Assembly: GCF_030124325.1 (NCBI RefSeq)
Contig: NZ_JASKLR010000006.1
Location: 76,387 to 140,386, forward strand
Reading direction: 5' to 3'
Length of the DNA: 64,000 nucleotides
DNA from: Sinorhizobium sp. 8-89
GTDB taxonomy: Bacteria > Pseudomonadota > Alphaproteobacteria > Rhizobiales > Rhizobiaceae
Below the pieces are notes generated by a model that did not search any database, was not told the DNA's origin, and worked only from the letters and a program-made list of their open reading frames with translations. Positions 37,712 through 45,846 of this stretch are shown piece after piece. Each line of letters begins with the position of its first letter. Position 1 is the first letter of the stretch. The translations under genes were made by a program, and so were the position numbers.

Positions 37712-40141
37712 ATGCGCTTTCTTTCCTCGCCGGTGGCGTTCTTGCGGGACATTGCGCGGAATCATGACAACGGTCCTGGGATCCAATATCCTTCACGAGA
37801 TCTGTTGGAGAGTACCTTGACGAGGAGCGGAGATTTCGAACCGGTTTGGCAAGGGGGAGAGCTGGGCAAGCGCCTTCTCCTTGCCCTCATCGCTGTAGCC
37901 TTGCTCGCTGGCACAGTCACCTGGCTCGCGGGCCGGCCCGACCTCAGCGCCGCGTCCTGGGCTGCCGGCACCGCGATGATCCTGGCGAGCCTCCTTACCG
38001 ACATCGCGATCAGTCTCGGGAGGAAGGAATTCGGGCTGGACCTCATCGCGGCTCTCGCAATGGGCGGCGCCCTCATTCTCGGCGAATACCTGACCGGCAG
38101 CATCGTCGCACTGATGTACAGTGGTGGCGAGGCGCTCGAGGACTTCGCTCAAAGGCGCGCACGCCGAGAACTGACAGCGCTGCTCAACCGGGTACCGCAC
38201 ACCGCCGTGCGTTACGCGGATGGGCAGTTGCAGGAGGTTTCCATCGAAGAACTTAATCCTGGCGACCGAATTCTGGTACGCCGTGGCGAGGTGGTGCCGG
38301 TCGACGGAAATATGCTGGATGGCATCGCCGTGCTGGACGAGTCGGCCTTGACGGGCGAGGCAATGCCGATCCGGCGCCGATCCGCCGAGCCAGTGACGAG
38401 CGGCACGACAAACGCCGGCGATGCCTTCGAAATGGTCGCCTCAAGCGCGGCGAGGGACAGCACCTATGCGGCAATCGTCAGGCTAGTGGAGGCGGCAAAA
38501 GCCGCGAAGGCGCCCATCGTTCGGCTTGCCGACCGATATGCGCTGGGCTTTCTTGCGGTCACGCTGCTCCTCGCCGGCGGCGCCTGGGCCGTGAGTGGCG
38601 AAGCGATCCGGGCGCTCGCCGTCCTCGTCATTGCGACACCGTGCCCCCTCATTCTCGCGGTCCCGGTGGCGATTATCTCCGGTGTCTCCCGCTGCGCCGC
38701 CAAAGGCGTGCTCGTGAAGGGCGGAGGCGCCCTTGAAACGCTTGCCCGCATCAAGACGGTGATCCTCGACAAAACCGGGACGATTACCGACGGCCGGGCC
38801 CGTCTTATCGAGGTTAAGTCCCGCACCGATCTCGACCCTTTGGAAGTGCTGCGTCTGGCCGCATCGCTGGATCAGGGCTCACACCACGTCATCGCCCGCG
38901 CACTGGTCGCAGCCGCACGGGAGCGGGGGTTGCGGCTGGCCGCACCATCTGGATCCCGTGAAGAGGCGGGCTCCGGCGTGACCGGCCGCATCGACGGCCA
39001 CGAGATTGCGGTAGGCGGCTGGGATTTCGTCAGCGCCAGGATCGAGGAGACCGCCTTCTCGCAAGACATCCGGCAGTGGATCCGGAGGGATGGCACCGTC
39101 TCCGTGCTCACCGCCATGGACGGAGTTCTAGCGGGCGCGTTTCTGCTTGCGGACGAAGTCAGGCCGGAGGCCGGCAGCGTGCTGAGGCGATTGCGCGATG
39201 CCGGCGTCGACCGGATCGTACTTGCGACCGGGGATCGCACAGAGCTCGCGGAAAGCCTTCAGTCCTTCCTGGGGCTGGACAGCGTTGTGGCCGAATTGAA
39301 ACCGGAGGACAAAACTCGGATTGTGGAAGCGGAAGGATCGGCAGGACCGGTGATGATGGTGGGCGATGGCGTCAACGACGCGCCGGCTCTCGCGGCCGCC
39401 GACGTAGGAGTAGCCATGGGCGCGCGCGGGGCGGCTGCCTCCTCGGAAGCGGCGGACGTCGTGATCCTGGTGGACAGGCTCGATCGCCTCGTCAGCGCTA
39501 TCCACATCGCGCATAGGTCACGCAGCATAGCCCTCCAGAGCGTCTATATGGGGATGGGCCTGTCCGTCGCCGGCATGCTTGCGGCCGCCTTCGGCTACCT
39601 GACACCGGTTCAGGGCGCGCTGCTGCAAGAAGCAATCGACGTCGTCGCCATCTTGAATGCGCTGCGGGCGCTCGCAGACCCTCTGCGTGACTGGCGGAAA
39701 ACAACACACTTGTCGCATTTGGAACTCCTGGAACTCGAAGCCGAACATCGGGCCCTGCTGGATGTGGTGGATGAGATCCGCCATACGACCGACCGTATCC
39801 AACGTGCTTCTGAATCTGAAGTTCGCAACGAGCTTGCAGACCTGGACTCCTTGCTGCGACGATATCTTCTTCCGCATGAGCGGCGGGACGACGAGGAACT
39901 CTATCCACGACTGCGCAGGCAAGCAGGCACGCCGGATGCCTTCGCCGGCATGAGCAGGACTCACATAGAGATCCTGCGTCAGGTCCACAGCTTGACTTCC
40001 CTTCGAAAGGCCCTCGGCGACCATGGCCCAAGCGCGACGCAGCGCTACGAGATCGAGCGGCTGCTTCACGGGCTCGAAGCCATCACACGGCTACATTTTG
40101 CTCAGGAACAGGAAATCTATCGGTTGCTGGAGGGCGAGTAG
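37712..40141 (+). CDS. nia: P1B-5 metal ATPase with C-terminal hemerythrin domain (Nia-like)
   Basis: A protein of about 809 residues. A P1B ATPase core with metal-site motif ATPCPLILAVP (TPC near residue 309), phosphorylation motif LDKTGTITDG and hinge GDGVNDAPALAAADVG is fused to a hemerythrin-like domain (last 130 residues). The iron-ligand pattern is visible (EAEHRALLD, LLPHERRDDEELYP, SRTHIEIL, LHFAQEQEIY). TPC and a hemerythrin tail define the P1B-5 group, whose studied member Nia of S. meliloti is linked to Ni/Fe export in nodules. The start is uncertain: ATG 37712 is used; TTG 37664 is in frame and neither has a strong ribosome site. Confidence 0.88.
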   Translation: MRFLSSPVAFLRDIARNHDNGPGIQYPSRDLLESTLTRSGDFEPVWQGGELGKRLLLALIAVALLAGTVTWLAGRPDLSAASWAAGTAMILASLLTDIAISLGRKEFGLDLIAALAMGGALILGEYLTGSIVALMYSGGEALEDFAQRRARRELTALLNRVPHTAVRYADGQLQEVSIEELNPGDRILVRRGEVVPVDGNMLDGIAVLDESALTGEAMPIRRRSAEPVTSGTTNAGDAFEMVASSAARDSTYAAIVRLVEAAKAAKAPIVRLADRYALGFLAVTLLLAGGAWAVSGEAIRALAVLVIATPCPLILAVPVAIISGVSRCAAKGVLVKGGGALETLARIKTVILDKTGTITDGRARLIEVKSRTDLDPLEVLRLAASLDQGSHHVIARALVAAARERGLRLAAPSGSREEAGSGVTGRIDGHEIAVGGWDFVSARIEETAFSQDIRQWIRRDGTVSVLTAMDGVLAGAFLLADEVRPEAGSVLRRLRDAGVDRIVLATGDRTELAESLQSFLGLDSVVAELKPEDKTRIVEAEGSAGPVMMVGDGVNDAPALAAADVGVAMGARGAAASSEAADVVILVDRLDRLVSAIHIAHRSRSIALQSVYMGMGLSVAGMLAAAFGYLTPVQGALLQEAIDVVAILNALRALADPLRDWRKTTHLSHLELLELEAEHRALLDVVDEIRHTTDRIQRASESEVRNELADLDSLLRRYLLPHERRDDEELYPRLRRQAGTPDAFAGMSRTHIEILRQVHSLTSLRKALGDHGPSATQRYEIERLLHGLEAITRLHFAQEQEIYRLLEGE

Positions 40142-40176
40142 TCGACCCATTACTGCGCTCGCGATCACCGTGCCGA

Positions 40177-40190
40177 TTGCGCGACATCAA
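40177..40190. promoter_or_regulatory. FixK/Fnr-type box, variant, upstream of the quinone reductase
   Basis: TTGCGCGACATCAA (left half TTGCG). Predicted start near 40225, about 130 bases before the gene. Confidence 0.5.
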
Positions 40191-40356
40191 AGTTCTCTGC
40201 GCCCGATCTGCCCAAGATATGTGAAAGTTGAAGTTGCAGATGGCCGTCATGGGCCGCAGAGAGATCGTCAGCGATTTCGTTGCCAACACAGACGTCACCA
40301 GCCGCTTCTCCGGGCGCGAACAAATCGCAGTCTTCTGGCAGATAGGAGGAGTTCCA

Positions 40357-40938
40357 GTGATTAAGCGCATCGCAGTGATTCAGGGCCATCCAGACCCCGC
40401 CGGGCATCACCTCCTGCACGCAATGGCTGACGCCTATGTCGAGGGTGCTGCCGCGGCAGGACACGAGGTCCGCCGCATCGAGGTAGCAACGCTCGAGTTT
40501 CCGCTGCTGCGAACCCAACAGGATTTCGAGACGGGAGCATTGCCGTCCACGTTGGAGCAATCGCGAGAGGATATGCGCTGGGCAGAACACTGGGTCTTTC
40601 TATTCCCGCTTTGGCATGGAACGATGCCGGCCCTGCTCAAGGGCTTCCTTGAGCACATCTTTAGGCCCGGCTTTGCGATGGAATACAAGAAAGGCGGTTT
40701 CCCCAAGAAGCTGCTTGCCGGGCGCTCGGCCCGCATAGTCGTTACCATGGGAATGCCGGTGCTTCTGTACCGGTGGTATTTCGGCGCATATGGCGTGCGC
40801 AGTTTCGAACGCAGCATGTTGGGCTTCGCCGGCATCAAACCCATTCGCGAGAGTTTCTACGGTCTCTCGTTTGCCGATGAGAAGAAGCGCTCTCGCTGGA
40901 TCGGAGACATGCGCGACTGTGGCAGACGCGCCGGCTGA
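40357..40938 (+). CDS. NAD(P)H:quinone oxidoreductase, flavodoxin-like fold
   Basis: A 193-residue flavoprotein of the NQO1/MdaB/KefF group. It begins IKRIAVIQGHPDP, the FMN/FAD phosphate loop, and has FLFPLWHGTMPALLKGFLEH, the family core, then YGVRSFERSMLGFAGI. It would transfer two electrons to quinones or related electrophiles. GTG 40357 is preferred over the earlier frame start since AGGAGG lies 7 bases upstream and the protein then starts at the first strand. Confidence 0.87.
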   Translation: MIKRIAVIQGHPDPAGHHLLHAMADAYVEGAAAAGHEVRRIEVATLEFPLLRTQQDFETGALPSTLEQSREDMRWAEHWVFLFPLWHGTMPALLKGFLEHIFRPGFAMEYKKGGFPKKLLAGRSARIVVTMGMPVLLYRWYFGAYGVRSFERSMLGFAGIKPIRESFYGLSFADEKKRSRWIGDMRDCGRRAG

Positions 40939-41247
40939 TTACTCCAACTCAAAGCGCGCAAGCTTCTTCCGACTGGTATGGTCGCTGGCAGCGCCGATGA
41001 GCCGGTCTCGTTCTCTTGCAGCTTCAGAAAACCGATTGGGAGCCTGCAGGCGCGCACTCAGCCAGCATGTTCTCCCCTGTGGCAACGAGGTCGCTCGAAT
41101 GCTGCACCGGGCCGGATCGTTCGAGATAACTCCACCAGAGGCTCGCACTGGCACATTCGAGTTTGAGCTTGATCAAGGAGTCTTCCCCATCGGTGTAGCA
41201 TAATGTTGCGTATCGGAGCCCAGATCCGCATGCCAGGAGGATCACAA
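40939..41247. other. 309-bp intergenic region
   Basis: No gene is recognised. The TTGATCAA at 41169-41176 lacks the 4-base spacer of a FixK-like box. Frames on both strands look like chance. Confidence 0.4.
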
Positions 41248-41538
41248 ATGCCCCTGAAATTGATTAGTGGAATGATGAAGGCGTCTGGTGACGACGGGCT
41301 TCTGATCATGGAAAGAGACGTCGGAGGCGACGAAATCGTTCTTGTCACGAAGGAAGCACTGCTCGACATCGCCGATCCGCCGCTTTGTAACGAGTGCCGC
41401 CTGCAGGAGTACATCGCAGTCTTCAGCGATATCGCTTCCAAGAAGTTCGACTGTCAGGAGTTCACGCCCGATAGGCGCGTCGCAATATCCGGAACTGATG
41501 TGTCTGACTGGAAGGCTCATCATCCGGACGCGGCTTGA
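41248..41538 (+). CDS. Small hypothetical protein, possibly DUF1488-like
   Basis: A 96-residue soluble protein. The ribosome site CCAGGAGG (41233-41240) before ATG 41248 is strong. A strand pair followed by LVTKEALLDIADPP and EYIAVFSDIASKKFD loosely recalls DUF1488, in which an early beta strand precedes a helix. The family call is tentative. It may be transcribed with the cytochrome c gene 69 bp downstream. Confidence 0.6.
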   Translation: MPLKLISGMMKASGDDGLLIMERDVGGDEIVLVTKEALLDIADPPLCNECRLQEYIAVFSDIASKKFDCQEFTPDRRVAISGTDVSDWKAHHPDAA

Positions 41539-41607
41539 GCATCGATGTAAACCATAGCCAGCGACGCGAACGCGCGGTTGTTGGTGAACCAAAAGGACGC
41601 GGCTGCA

Positions 41608-41931
41608 ATGTATCGAACGCGTGGTCCCCAATGCGCCATCGCCGTTGCTCTCGTTTTGACGGTCATCGGCGAGAGCGCCGCGGCCGATCGAGCCCGCGGG
41701 CGTAGCATAGCCCAGCGCTGGTGCAGCGAGTGTCACGTCGTTTCACCCGGGCAACTTCACGCCTCTGATACCGTTCCGACATTCGCTCAGATCGGTCAGG
41801 CGGAACAATTTAACGAGACCCGCCTTTCCGCTTTCTTGGCCGCACCCCATCACTCCCGTATGCCCGATCTCTCGTTGACACGCTCCGAGATTGCCGATCT
41901 CGTCGCGTACATCAAGGCGCAACGACCTTAG
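41608..41931 (+). CDS. Small class I cytochrome c, periplasmic
   Basis: A 107-residue monohaem cytochrome c. A signal peptide (AIAVALVLTVIGESAAA) is followed by the haem-binding CSECH, and the axial methionine lies in HSRMPDLSLTRSEIADLVAYI. It would carry electrons in the periplasm, perhaps to the cbb3 oxidase encoded at 51.8-58.5 kb. ATG 41608 has AAAAGGA upstream; TTG 41578 is in frame but less likely. Confidence 0.88.
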   Translation: MYRTRGPQCAIAVALVLTVIGESAAADRARGRSIAQRWCSECHVVSPGQLHASDTVPTFAQIGQAEQFNETRLSAFLAAPHHSRMPDLSLTRSEIADLVAYIKAQRP

Positions 41932-42032
41932 CCGATCGGGCCAAGGGTGCAGTGAACATTTGGAGGCAGGAGGTTGCCGTTGGCCGCCCCAGTTGCGGCC
42001 AAATCGTAGCGACTTCTTGATGCTCGCCCCGA

Positions 42033-42046
42033 TTGACGCGGAACAA
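42033..42046. promoter_or_regulatory. FixK/Fnr-type box, degenerate, upstream of the pentapeptide gene
   Basis: TTGACGCGGAACAA (right half AACAA). Predicted start near 42081, 78 bases before ATG 42159. Confidence 0.5.
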
Positions 42047-42158
42047 GATGCCAAGGGACAAAATCGGGCACTCTACTCTAGAGACATGGTCGGCGGTGGC
42101 TTTCACAAGTGCCGACAGCAGTCCTGAAAAGCGGTCAAAAAATCACAGGTAGAACGCA

Positions 42159-42956
42159 ATGAAAATCCATGCCGAGGCTCTCAAGCATTTTGCCGATGTT
42201 CATGCCGCGAGCGTCGGTCGCTCTGTCGATCGGACGCATGCCGCCGGCAAGCGCAGGGCCTCGATCCCGGTACTCCTCACCTTGATGCTTGGCCCAGCCG
42301 TGCTTGCCCTGGTTTGGGCGAGTCCCGCGGCGGCCGTGCATTGCAGGAATTCACCCGCGCCCGGGCTCGACTGGACCGACTGCAATAAGAGCCATCTCAT
42401 CCTCAGGGGCGCTAACCTTGAAGGCGCTACCCTCCTTGGCGCCGACTTTACTCTCACCGACCTCCGCGACGCCAATCTCAAATCGGCAAATCTCGAAAAA
42501 GCAAAACTAGTGCGCACGTCGCTCGCTGGAGCAAAAGCCGAAAAGGCAAACTTCGATCGGGTCGAAGCTCACCGAAGCATTTTCGTTGGAATGTCTGCGG
42601 AAGGCGCTTCCTTCGCGAACGCCGCCCTGCAACGCGCCGACTTCAGCCGAGCGCATCTCACCGGAGTCAATTTCGAGAAAGCCGAACTCGGGCGCGCCAA
42701 GTTCGTCGGTGCGAAATTGAAGGGCATCCGGTTTTCGCGTGCCAATCTTTCCCGCGCTGATCTCAGTGGGGCAATCATCGAGGGACCGATCGCATTCGAC
42801 CATTCTGTCCTCTCTTTGACGAGGATCGAGGGAGTGGACCTCTCGGCAGCAACCGGCCTCCAGCAAGCACAGATCAATTTGGCATGTGGTGACACTGCGA
42901 CGAAACTGCCGCCTGAACTTACCGTCCCAGCAACGTGGCCCTGCGACTTCGACTGA
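42159..42956 (+). CDS. Exported pentapeptide-repeat protein
   Basis: A 265-residue protein. A hydrophobic stretch (residues 38-60, ending SPAAAVHC) suggests export or membrane anchoring, after an unusually long N-terminal region of about 35 residues. The rest is a run of A(D/N)LXX-type repeats (for example ANLEGATLLGADF, SRADLSGA), which fold as a right-handed quadrilateral helix. Two cysteines follow the signal region and one ends the protein, so a disulphide is possible. The function is unknown. Confidence 0.85.
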   Translation: MKIHAEALKHFADVHAASVGRSVDRTHAAGKRRASIPVLLTLMLGPAVLALVWASPAAAVHCRNSPAPGLDWTDCNKSHLILRGANLEGATLLGADFTLTDLRDANLKSANLEKAKLVRTSLAGAKAEKANFDRVEAHRSIFVGMSAEGASFANAALQRADFSRAHLTGVNFEKAELGRAKFVGAKLKGIRFSRANLSRADLSGAIIEGPIAFDHSVLSLTRIEGVDLSAATGLQQAQINLACGDTATKLPPELTVPATWPCDFD

Positions 42957-43137
42957 AAGTCCTTTGTCACCTCGGTATCCCGGCGGCGGAGGCCCCGCTT
43001 GCGAGCCGCAGGATGTTGGCAATCGGCTCCTAAGTCTAGAAACGTCCCGTGCATCAGAATATTGTTTTGAACCATCAATTAGAGAGGTGCTAGATTCCGA
43101 TTATCAGAGCCAGAGCAAGACAAGCGATGGTCGAAGC

Positions 43138-43445
43138 GTGATTACCGCTGCTCAATTGCGGGCCGCCAGGGCCCTTCTCGGGATCGACCAGCGTCAGCTC
43201 GCTGAACTGGCCGGGATCTCGGTCCCGACCATCCAGCGCATGGAGGCAAGCCCTAATGTGGTCCGCGGTAACGTGGATACGCTCTGATGCGGCTGCTGGC
43301 TGCTCTCGATACCGCCGGCCTCGAACTGATCAACGAAGGAACCGTGAGCGAGAACGGTGGGCGCGGCGTGCGGCTGAAGGCCGTCGGCAGCGCCAAACCC
43401 CCAAGCCCGGCGGAAGCGGACGCGGCGCGGGGGGACCGCCCATGA
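43138..43445 (+). pseudogene. XRE-family regulator disrupted by a 2-bp insertion
   Basis: GTG 43138 begins ITAAQLRAARALLGIDQRQL, a helix-turn-helix of the short XRE type (QRQLAELAGISVPTIQRME). The frame stops at 43285-43287, but the missing C-terminal half (MRLLAALDTAGLELINEG..., GGRGVRLK) is encoded in another frame to 43445. The junction reads CTCTGATG where CTGATG is expected, so a CT duplication explains the break. The stop overlaps the start of the next remnant (ATGA). Confidence 0.75.
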
Positions 43446-44161
43446 CGTCGGTCCTTGCCTTGCTGCTATGTGTGCTGGCTTTTCTGGCGACGGCGGTTCT
43501 GGCGGTCTTCATTGCACGAGCAAGCCAGTCAGCCTCGATCATTTACGGCATCAGCCTCATCGTCTCGGCGATCGCCTACGCGACCGCGGTTACTGAGCTT
43601 TTCGCGACGGTCTCGCCTGCCAGTCCCGCAGCACTCGTCCTCCCCCTCGGCCTGCCGTGGCTCGGCGCCCATTTCCAGGTCGACGCACTTGCGGCATTCT
43701 TCCTCGCGGTCGTCGATCTCGGCGGCCGGTCTATACGCGCTCGGCCACGGCTGCCACGAGCACGTGCCTGAGCGCGTGCTGCCGTTTTTCCCGGCCTTTC
43801 TCGCCGGCATGAATCTAGTGGTGCTGGCAGCCGCCGCCTTCACCTTTCTGCTCTCCCGGGAGTTCATGTCGCTGGCCTCGCGGGCGCTGGTGATGTCGCA
43901 CCATCGCGACGCCGACAACCGAAGCGCAGGCTATCTCTATATCGTCATGGCAAGCTTCGGCGCGCTGAGCCTGCTGCTCGCCTTCGGCCTCCTCGCGGGT
44001 CCCCCCGAAGCTACGATTTCGCCGCCATACGCGCCGTCGAACATACGCCGGCCGTAGCGGCGATCACGATCGTCCTGCTGCCACTCGGCGCCGGCTCCGC
44101 GGTGATGGGCATCCTGTACGCGCTGATGGATGCGGGCGAGGTGCAGAAGCGGTCAAGCTGA
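43442..44161 (+). pseudogene. Remnant of hydrogenase-4 subunit B (hyfB-like, NuoL family)
   Basis: Three frame segments together give the start of a proton-translocating HyfB/NuoL protein. ATG 43442 opens MTSVLALLLCVLAFLA... to LAAFFLAVVDLGG; a shift near 43720 leads to HVPERVLPFFPAFLAGMN and EFMSLASRALVMSHH; a second shift near 44000 returns to the first frame (SYDFAAIRAVE... to GEVQKRSS, stop 44161). The family is about 650 residues, so most of the gene is missing; the end (GSAVMGILYALM) looks joined to a later part by deletion. It is non-functional. Confidence 0.75.
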
Positions 44162-45539
44162 ATTGGGCTTCGCTCGATGGTTTTCCTCAAGATCCTTCAC
44201 CGCATCGCGAACAGTTCCTGGTGGAAGCTCGGTTACAGGCAGTCCCTGCGCGGCAAAATCCGCTTCGCCGAAGCCTGCCGGTCCACAGAACCAGATGCTG
44301 GCCTCGCGCCATTCGGGCACGGCGGCGCGGATACGATCGCAGTCAGCAGTCCGTCACGGGAGTCGACCAGGACGTGCAGATGGAGATCCGCGGCCTCCGC
44401 ATCCGCCCTCAATTTGGCGAGGGCCACTTCGTCATACTCGGCGGTGGAATGAAACAGGTCGATTAACGGGAATCCTTCTTGACCCGGATATGCCCGCCGC
44501 TCCAAAGCGATATGCTTCATGCCGGCGATGAAGGGCGTGATTCCAATGCCACCCCCGATCCAGATCTGCCGCGGCTTGCCGTTGTTGAAGGTGAAGCAAC
44601 CATATGGCCCTTCAATCCTCACATCCTGCCCGACATGCAGCTTGTCGCGCAGCCGACTGGTATGGTCGCCCAGTTCTTTGGTGACGAAGGTAATCCGCCG
44701 ATCCTTGTCGTTCCATGCGGACGCGATTGTGTACGGGTGCGCACCTTCCGCCGTATCGGAGGTCGCAAGGGCGAACTGGCCGGGCTTGTGGCCGGGCCAG
44801 CCATTCGGCACCTCGATCTCGGTTTCAAGCGCGCGCACGCCCGGATAGTACTGGAGCGACGAGATCTTACCCTGAACCTGCCGATCCGCACCTACGCGAC
44901 GCAGCAGCACAATTATCGCCGCGTAAGTGCCGGCGAATATGAGCAGCCCGACCACGATGCCGACGGGCGACGTCCAGTAGCTAAACTTCGTCAACACCAC
45001 CGAGTGAAATACAAGCACCAGATATACCACGGCAAGCAAGCGATGTGTCTTGTAGAAGGGCCGGTAGGGGAAGCGCTTGATCAGCGCCAGTGTAATCAAC
45101 AACACGGCCGCGTAGAATGCCCATTCCCCCACCGCTTCCGCGGAACCGCGCAGGCCCATGAAGAGCTGTTCAGCCGGGTTCTCAAGAGCCGGCCTTGCTC
45201 CGCGGGCCGGTCGCATAAGCCAACCAAGCTCGTCGCCCATTTGACCCCCTCGCTCCACAGCCAATGAACTACGGAGACGACGAGGGCGGTTATGCCAAGC
45301 CACTTGTGCAGGCGGTACATCTTATCCAGCCCGCCGAACCAGGCCTCCGGCCAGCGCGGTCGTAGCGCCAGGATCATTGCGATGCTCATCGCACCCGTGG
45401 CGATAACGCCGCTGTATTGAAGCATCGTTTCGCGAAACGCTTGGAAATTGGCCGGCTGGAAAAGGGAAGGCTCAGCCGCCAGCCACAGGGCGCTCAGCAG
45501 TGCCAGTATGCCCGACAAGGCACGTTTGATGTTCTGCAT
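44153..45539 (-). pseudogene. Ferric reductase-like/ferredoxin reductase gene with frameshifts
   Basis: ATG 45539 (GAAGGACGATC upstream) opens an N-terminal membrane part (NIKRALSGILALLSALWLAA, then KMYRLHKWLGITALVVSVVHWLW), characteristic of the ferric reductase-like transmembrane family. A shift near 45235 continues it (ALENPAEQLFMGLRGSAE, THRLLAVVYLVLVFHSV) into a ferredoxin-NADP reductase domain (PGQFAL, GGIGITPFIAGM). A second shift near 44335 restores EWREASIWFCGPAGFGEADF to the stop at 44153. Its tail overlaps the hyfB remnant. A box at 45601-45614 precedes it. Confidence 0.8.
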
Positions 45540-45600
45540 GATCGTCCTTCTCGAGAAGACACCAGCTGGGCATGCATACGGTAGTTCTCCCGCGCGTGTA

Positions 45601-45614
45601 TTGATATGCGTCAA
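45601..45614. promoter_or_regulatory. FixK/Fnr-type box upstream of the ferric reductase-like gene
   Basis: TTGATATGCGTCAA; predicted minus-strand start near 45566, 27 bases before ATG 45539. The promoter is intact although the gene is broken. Confidence 0.7.
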
Positions 45615-45758
45615 CGGCCCTTTCACGAGGACAGCGCCAAGCCAACTGCACATGGGCGTAAACGCCACGGAGTGAAAGAGTGCACCCGCTCGGCCCGTAT
45701 GCTTGGCGGGCGTAAAACGCCGCCGAGAGGCAGAGTTTTCCTGAAGCGGCGCCCTGCG

Positions 45759-45772
45759 TTGACCGACGTCAA
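45759..45772. promoter_or_regulatory. FixK/Fnr-type box upstream of the ADH-GNAT fusion
   Basis: TTGACCGACGTCAA; predicted plus-strand start near 45807, 40 bases before ATG 45847. Confidence 0.75.
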
Positions 45773-45846
45773 AGCTCAACCGCAGCGGCGCGTGCACAAT
45801 CAGTAAAGTCCACAACCGATCGCAAATAGTGCGAAGGAGAAACTTG

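Noticed and set aside
41169-41176. TTGATCAA as a FixK-like site
   Set aside because: It lacks the 4-base spacer between half-sites and lies in no promoter context.
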